DNA of 8,317 nucleotides, taken from Candidatus Scatomorpha stercoravium (lineage in GTDB: Bacteria > Bacillota > Clostridia > Oscillospirales > Oscillospiraceae). The stretch spans positions 1-8,317 of the forward strand of contig DVKN01000060.1 of NCBI GenBank assembly GCA_018716005.1, written 5' to 3'. Made by a program: the position numbers and the translations under genes. Under the pieces are notes generated by a model. That model did no database searches. It was not told the DNA's origin and saw nothing but the letters and a program-made list of their open reading frames with translations. Shown one piece after another: positions 4,561 to 8,317 of this stretch (the stretch's first letter is position 1; every line of letters starts with the position of its first letter).

Positions 4561-6474
4561 ATGTCCAAGAAGCAATTCAAGGCCGAGAGCAAGCGCCTGC
4601 TCGACCTCATGATCAACTCCATCTACACGCATAAGGAGATTTTCCTGCGCGAGATTATCTCCAACGCCTCGGACGCCATCGACAAGCTGGCCTACCGCGC
4701 GCTCACCGACGAGGGCGTGGGCATGAATCGCGACGACTTCCGGATACTCATCGCCGCCGACAAGGACGCGGGGACGCTCACCGTCTCCGACAACGGCATA
4801 GGCATGACCCAGGAGGAGCTCGAGCAGAACCTCGGCGTCATCGCGAATAGCGGCTCCATGGCCTTCAAGGCCGAGCACGGCGCGGACGGCAAGGCCGGCG
4901 ACACGGATATAATCGGCCAGTTCGGCGTCGGCTTCTACAGCGCCTTCATGGTCTCGGACAAGGTCACCGTGATTTCCAGGGCCTACGGCGAGGACAAGGC
5001 CCACAGGTGGGAGAGCTCCGGCGCCGACGGCTACACGATAACCGAGTGCGAGAAGGACGTCCCCGGCACCGACGTGATTATGCACATGAAGCCCGACGAC
5101 GACAACGAGCGCTATTCCGACTTCCTCATGCCCTGGAAGATAATGCGCCTCGTCAAGAAGTACTCCGACTACATCCGCTGGCCCATTCAGATGGACGTCG
5201 AGCGCCCCGAGGCCAGGGAGACGGGCGAGAAGAACGAGGACGGCTCGCCCAGGTACGAGACGGTCACCACCGTCGAGCGCGAGACGATAAACTCCCAGGT
5301 CCCGATATGGCAGCGCTCCAAGAGCGAGGTCACGGACGAGGACTGCATGAACTTCTACAAGGAGCACTGGCACGACAGCACCGACCCCGCCGCCGTCATA
5401 CGCATCAACGCCGAGGGCCAGGTGAGCTACAAGACCCTGCTCTTCATCCCGGGCAGGCAGCTGCTCGACTACATGACGAGCTCCTACGAGCCGGGCCTCG
5501 AGCTCTACTCCAGCGGCGTCATGATAATGGAGCACTGCGCCGACGTCCTCGCCGAGAGCTTCTACTTCGTGCGCGGCATCGTCGACTCGCCCGACCTCAG
5601 CCTCAACATCTCCCGCGAGATGCTCCAGCACGACCGCCAGCTCCGGCTCATCGCGCAGAACATAAACAAGCGCATAAAGAACGAGCTCGTGAAGATGCTC
5701 CAGAACGACAGGCCCAAGTACGAGCAGTTCTATGAGAACTACGGCCGCCAGCTGCGCTACGGCGCGGTGGCCAACTACGGCCAGGACATCGAGAGCCTGC
5801 GCGAGCTGCTCCTCTACCACACCGGCGAGGACACGACGAGCACGCTCAAGGAGTACGCCGAGGGCATGAAGGGCGAGCAGAGCGTCATATACTACGCCGT
5901 CGGCGAGAGCGTGCAGAAGATTCTGCGCCTGCCCCAGGCCGAGACCGTGCGCAGCAAGGGCTACGAGCTGCTGTGCATGACCGACGAGATAGACGAGTAC
6001 ATCGTCGAGCAGCTCCGCGAGCAGGACGGCAAGAAGTTCTGCAACATTGTCACCGACGACCTCGGTCTCGAGACCGAGGAGGAGAAGGCCGAGCTCGAGG
6101 CGAAGTCCGGCGAGGCGAAGGACGTCCTCGACTTCGTGAAGGAGACCCTCGGCGAGCGCGTCGCCGTCGTCCGCCTCACCAATAAGCTCGTGAGCGCGCC
6201 CGTCTGCCTCACTACGGAGGGGTCCGTCACGCTCGAGATGGAGCGCTACTTCAGGAAGCTCCCGCCCACGGGCATGGAGCCGCCCAAGGCGAAGCGCGTC
6301 CTCGAGCTCAACCCCGACTCCCACGCCTTCGCCGCCCTCACCGAGGCCGTGAAGAGCGACCAGGAGCGCGCGAGGAAGCTCACCGAAATCCTCCACAGCC
6401 AGGCCCTGCTCATGGCCGGCGAGGAGCTGGAGGACGCCGCGAAGTACACCGAGGAAGTGTGCTCGCTGTTCTGA
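4561..6474 (+). CDS. htpG: HtpG, bacterial Hsp90 molecular chaperone
   Basis: This 637-residue protein is a full-length bacterial Hsp90, an ATP-dependent dimeric cytosolic chaperone that remodels client proteins with the DnaK system. The N-terminal GHKL ATPase domain (about 1-215) shows FLREIISNASDA with the catalytic Glu E31 and N35, the ADP-binding D77 in DNGIGM, the lid segment LGVIANSGSMAF, and GQFGVGFYSAF. The middle domain carries the ATP-contacting arginine loop LNISREML (R352). The C-terminal dimerisation domain ends in TEEVCSLF, without the eukaryotic MEEVD tail, as expected for bacteria. The length is slightly above the usual 610-630 aa. GGAGGA lies six nt before the ATG. It has its own extended -10 promoter and no visible HrcA operator, so heat-shock control is not evident from sequence. 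hemW follows 75 nt downstream. Confidence 0.97.
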   Translation: MSKKQFKAESKRLLDLMINSIYTHKEIFLREIISNASDAIDKLAYRALTDEGVGMNRDDFRILIAADKDAGTLTVSDNGIGMTQEELEQNLGVIANSGSMAFKAEHGADGKAGDTDIIGQFGVGFYSAFMVSDKVTVISRAYGEDKAHRWESSGADGYTITECEKDVPGTDVIMHMKPDDDNERYSDFLMPWKIMRLVKKYSDYIRWPIQMDVERPEARETGEKNEDGSPRYETVTTVERETINSQVPIWQRSKSEVTDEDCMNFYKEHWHDSTDPAAVIRINAEGQVSYKTLLFIPGRQLLDYMTSSYEPGLELYSSGVMIMEHCADVLAESFYFVRGIVDSPDLSLNISREMLQHDRQLRLIAQNINKRIKNELVKMLQNDRPKYEQFYENYGRQLRYGAVANYGQDIESLRELLLYHTGEDTTSTLKEYAEGMKGEQSVIYYAVGESVQKILRLPQAETVRSKGYELLCMTDEIDEYIVEQLREQDGKKFCNIVTDDLGLETEEEKAELEAKSGEAKDVLDFVKETLGERVAVVRLTNKLVSAPVCLTTEGSVTLEMERYFRKLPPTGMEPPKAKRVLELNPDSHAFAALTEAVKSDQERARKLTEILHSQALLMAGEELEDAAKYTEEVCSLF

Positions 6475-6481
6475 GAGAAGC

Positions 6482-6510
6482 CGCGGGGGAGGCCCTGACC
6501 CTTCCCCGCG
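6482..6510 (+). other. Strong hairpin between htpG and hemW, no U-tract
   Basis: An 11-bp stem pairs CGCGGGGGAGG (6482-6492) with CCTTCCCCGCG (6500-6510), including one G-U pair, around a 7-nt loop. It starts 8 nt after the htpG stop. The following bases are GC-rich with no T-run, so it is not a canonical intrinsic terminator. It could protect the htpG 3' end, partly attenuate transcription or mark an RNA-processing boundary. No convincing separate hemW promoter is seen in the 75-nt gap, so read-through is plausible. Confidence 0.6.
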
Positions 6511-6536
6511 CCGTACAGCCCGCCCCTTGCTTTGAT

Positions 6537-6543
6537 AAAGGAG
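6537..6543 (+). promoter_or_regulatory. Ribosome binding site fixing the hemW start
   Basis: AAAGGAG lies six nt before the ATG at 6550. An in-frame TTG at 6532 would place this motif inside the coding region and has no site of its own, so the ATG is preferred. Confidence 0.8.
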
Positions 6544-6549
6544 TGCCCT

Positions 6550-7806
6550 ATGGATAAAACCCTTGGTATCTACGTACATATACCCTTCTGCGCGTCGAAG
6601 TGCTCTTACTGCGACTTCTACTCCCTCGCGGGCTGCGACAGGCTCATGCCCAAGTACCAGGACGCGCTGGTGGAGCATATACGCGAGAGCTATCCGGCGC
6701 TCAAGGGGCGCTATATCGACACGGTGTACTTCGGCGGCGGCACGCCGAGCTATTACGGGGCGGACCGGCTCATCGAGCTCTTCGACGAGCTCAAGGGCTC
6801 CGGCACCGTGCTGCGCGAGGCCGAGGTGACGCTCGAGGCGAACCCGGACAGCGCCGTCTTCCGCGAGCTCGCGAAGCTCAGGCGCGAGGGCTTCAACCGC
6901 ATATCCCTCGGCGTGCAGAGCGCGAACAACGACATCCTCAAGCTCATAGGCCGCCGCCACAACTGGAAGCAGGTGGAGAACGCCGTTATCGCCGCGCGCG
7001 AGGCGGGCTTCGACAATCTGAGCTGCGACCTCATCTACGGCCTGCCCAGCCAGACGAAGGGCGACTGGGCCGACACGCTCATGCGCGTCATTGAGCTCCG
7101 CCCCGAGCACATCAGCTGCTACGGCCTCACCCTGGAGCCGGGCACGCCCATGCATGAGAAATACGCCGGCAGCGAGATACTCCCGAGCGAGGACGAGCAG
7201 GCGGATATGTACCTCTACGCCGTGGAGGCCCTCGCGCACTACGGCTACAGGCAGTACGAGATATCGAACTTCGCCGTCCCCGGTTACGAGAGCCGCCACA
7301 ATATGCGCTACTGGCGCCTGGGCGACTACCTCGGCTTCGGCGCGGGCGCGCACAGCTGCATGGACGGCGCGCGCTTCTCCTACGTCCGCGACGCCGACCG
7401 CTATATCGTCGGCGTGCTGCGCGACGAGGACATCGTCGACGAGTATTCCCGCATCTCCTCCGTCGAGCGGGGCAGCGAGTACATCATGCTCGGTATGCGC
7501 ACCGCCCTGGGCATAGAGGCCCGCGAGTATACGGAGCACTACCGCGCGGACTTCGCGCCCATAGAGAAGACGCTCCGGGTCTTCGCGGAAAAGGGCTGGG
7601 CGAAATGCTCCGAGGACGGGCGCTGGAGCTTCACGCCCCAGGGCTTCCTGCTCTCGAATTTGCTCATAGGCGCGCTCCTCGAGGCGCAGAGCGGCTCGCG
7701 CGTCGAGGTGAACCCCTGGATGAAGCCGGCCTTCGACGCCGAGGAGAAGACCACGCTCCCGCCGGGCGACGAGGAAATTTTCATGGAGCGCTACCGGAAA
7801 AGGTGA
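6550..7806 (+). CDS. hemW: HemW, radical SAM heme chaperone (formerly HemN-like)
   Basis: This 418-residue protein belongs to the HemW branch of radical SAM enzymes, which bind a 4Fe-4S cluster and heme and deliver heme to target proteins. The cluster motif is CASKCSYC (C14, C18, C21), followed by D22-F23; true oxygen-independent coproporphyrinogen oxidase (HemN) has a further cysteine there. Other HemW hallmarks are HIPFC (10-14), the SAM-binding GGGTPS (62-67), NPDS (98-101), SLGVQS (119-124), and the HNxxYW motif RHNMRYW (249-255) whose histidine is the proposed heme ligand. The HemN C-terminal domain is present (YIMLGMRT, 311-318). A tail of about 38 residues after GALLEAQ extends beyond the usual end at about 380. 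The gene follows htpG across a 75-nt gap and may be co-transcribed. Many databases misname such proteins coproporphyrinogen oxidase. Confidence 0.93.
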   Translation: MDKTLGIYVHIPFCASKCSYCDFYSLAGCDRLMPKYQDALVEHIRESYPALKGRYIDTVYFGGGTPSYYGADRLIELFDELKGSGTVLREAEVTLEANPDSAVFRELAKLRREGFNRISLGVQSANNDILKLIGRRHNWKQVENAVIAAREAGFDNLSCDLIYGLPSQTKGDWADTLMRVIELRPEHISCYGLTLEPGTPMHEKYAGSEILPSEDEQADMYLYAVEALAHYGYRQYEISNFAVPGYESRHNMRYWRLGDYLGFGAGAHSCMDGARFSYVRDADRYIVGVLRDEDIVDEYSRISSVERGSEYIMLGMRTALGIEAREYTEHYRADFAPIEKTLRVFAEKGWAKCSEDGRWSFTPQGFLLSNLLIGALLEAQSGSRVEVNPWMKPAFDAEEKTTLPPGDEEIFMERYRKR

Positions 7807-7809
7807 AAC

Positions 7810-7851
7810 GTTCCCCGGCGAGCGCACGTCTGTATATGATAGCCGGGGAAC
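7810..7851. other. Perfect 10-bp inverted repeat after hemW
   Basis: GTTCCCCGGC (7810-7819) is exactly complementary to GCCGGGGAAC (7842-7851) across a 22-nt AT-richer loop. It starts four nt after the hemW stop. No T-run follows on the plus strand, so termination would have to be rho-dependent or partial. The loop contains TATGAT (7835-7840), which could be a -10 box for the next gene, but no good -35 is present. Confidence 0.5.
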
Positions 7852-7883
7852 CGGTATACGGACATGAATGAGGACAAATAGAG

Positions 7884-8317
7884 ATGAAACTGTTCGGAAA
7901 CGACTCAAACCGCCCGCGCGTCGGCCGGAATACGGCGGACTTCGAGCCCGTCAGCGCCGCGAAGGCGGAAAAGGCGCGCAGCCAGGCGCGCAAAAAGGCG
8001 GATAAGGCCCGCAGCGAGGCCCGCCGCGAATATACGGAGCAGCGCACATACGCCGAGGTCAAGGCCGAGGCCAAAGCCCGCAGGGAGCGGGAGAAATCCG
8101 CCCGCGGCGCTGCCGCTCAGGCCGCGCCGGCGAAGCCGCAGGCCGCCGCCCGTCCGGAAAAGCGCCGCTCCGGGGCGGGGAAGAGGGCGGCCATAGCCGC
8201 CGCGTGCGTGATTCTGGCGCTCGCCGCCGGCGTCACGGCCTTCGCCTTCTACATCTCCGGGACGGACACGATATACCCCAACGTCACTCTCGGCGGGACG
8301 GAGCTCGGCGGCATGAC
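7884..8317 (+). CDS. N-terminus of membrane-anchored protein, probably VanW / PG-binding family (partial)
   Basis: The reading frame stays open to the window edge (144 full codons). Residues 1-100 are cytosolic-looking and extremely rich in Ala, Lys, Arg and Glu, with a likely charged helix or coiled coil from about 24 to 75, then an Ala/Pro/Lys-rich linker. Residues about 101-124 form one hydrophobic transmembrane segment after a basic stretch, giving an inside-N topology. Directly outside comes DTIYPNVTLGGTELGGMT, which matches the repeat motif (pattern I-x-P-x-V-x-hydrophobic-x-G-x-x-hydrophobic-G-G) that opens the peptidoglycan-binding YoaR/VanW-type region in Firmicute envelope proteins and some L,D-transpeptidases. 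GAGGA (7870-7874) is nine nt before the ATG. The C-terminus, which would decide between VanW, L,D-transpeptidase and others, lies outside the window. Confidence 0.7.
   Translation, partial: MKLFGNDSNRPRVGRNTADFEPVSAAKAEKARSQARKKADKARSEARREYTEQRTYAEVKAEAKARREREKSARGAAAQAAPAKPQAAARPEKRRSGAGKRAAIAAACVILALAAGVTAFAFYISGTDTIYPNVTLGGTELGGM

Noticed and set aside
6550..7806. HemN, oxygen-independent coproporphyrinogen III oxidase
   Set aside because: The cluster motif lacks HemN's additional cysteine, and the HNxxYW motif points to HemW.
4498..7908. 1136-codon minus-strand open frame as a gene
   Set aside because: It is fully antisense to two confidently identified genes, has a repetitive Leu/Val/Ala/Glu composition, no domain, and no credible ribosome site.

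Overview
The window is GC-rich, with mostly GC-ending codons, short intergenic gaps and AGGAGG-type ribosome binding sites. It carries homologues typical of low-oxygen Firmicutes: a SpoVB-like flippase, a CbxX/SpoVK-type AAA+ ATPase, HemW, and the start of what looks like a VanW/peptidoglycan-binding-type membrane protein. Together with REP-like hairpins ending in CCCCTAC, this suggests a high-GC clostridial, probably gut-type, bacterium (Oscillospirales or Christensenellales-like). That placement is inference from gene content; no rRNA or other taxonomic marker is present.

Layout. (1) Positions 1-680 have no convincing gene. They hold four copies of a hairpin repeat with constant architecture and different stems: a GTAG foot, a 9-bp stem and a TCCT/TCCC tetraloop. 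There are also several palindromes just upstream of the first gene. (2) 681-1985 (+) encodes a SpoVB-type polytopic flippase. (3) A gap with a bidirectional terminator and a possible remnant or small ORF separates it from a convergent minus-strand pair. That pair is a CbxX/SpoVK-like AAA+ ATPase (start best placed at 4392) and a HAD-IIA phosphatase translated from a TTG codon in a 4-nt overlap (TTGA). (4) An AT-rich divergent promoter region (about 4393-4560) drives the ATPase pair leftward and htpG rightward. (5) htpG (4561-6474) and hemW (6550-7806) follow in the same direction, separated by a strong hairpin without a U-tract. (6) After another perfect 10-bp inverted repeat, a membrane protein begins at 7884 and runs off the window.

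Working together. The AAA+ ATPase and the phosphatase are almost certainly co-transcribed and translationally coupled. The combination resembles the remodelling-ATPase plus phosphatase logic of the CbbX/CbbZ pair, but no Rubisco is visible, so a shared role is only a hypothesis. HtpG (Hsp90 chaperone) and HemW (heme chaperone) both handle protein maturation and may share transcripts. SpoVB-like and VanW-like proteins both point to cell-envelope work. The most noteworthy non-genic signal is the REP-like family at the left end. Next is a near-duplicate translation-start segment at 2059-2090 and 7866-7893.
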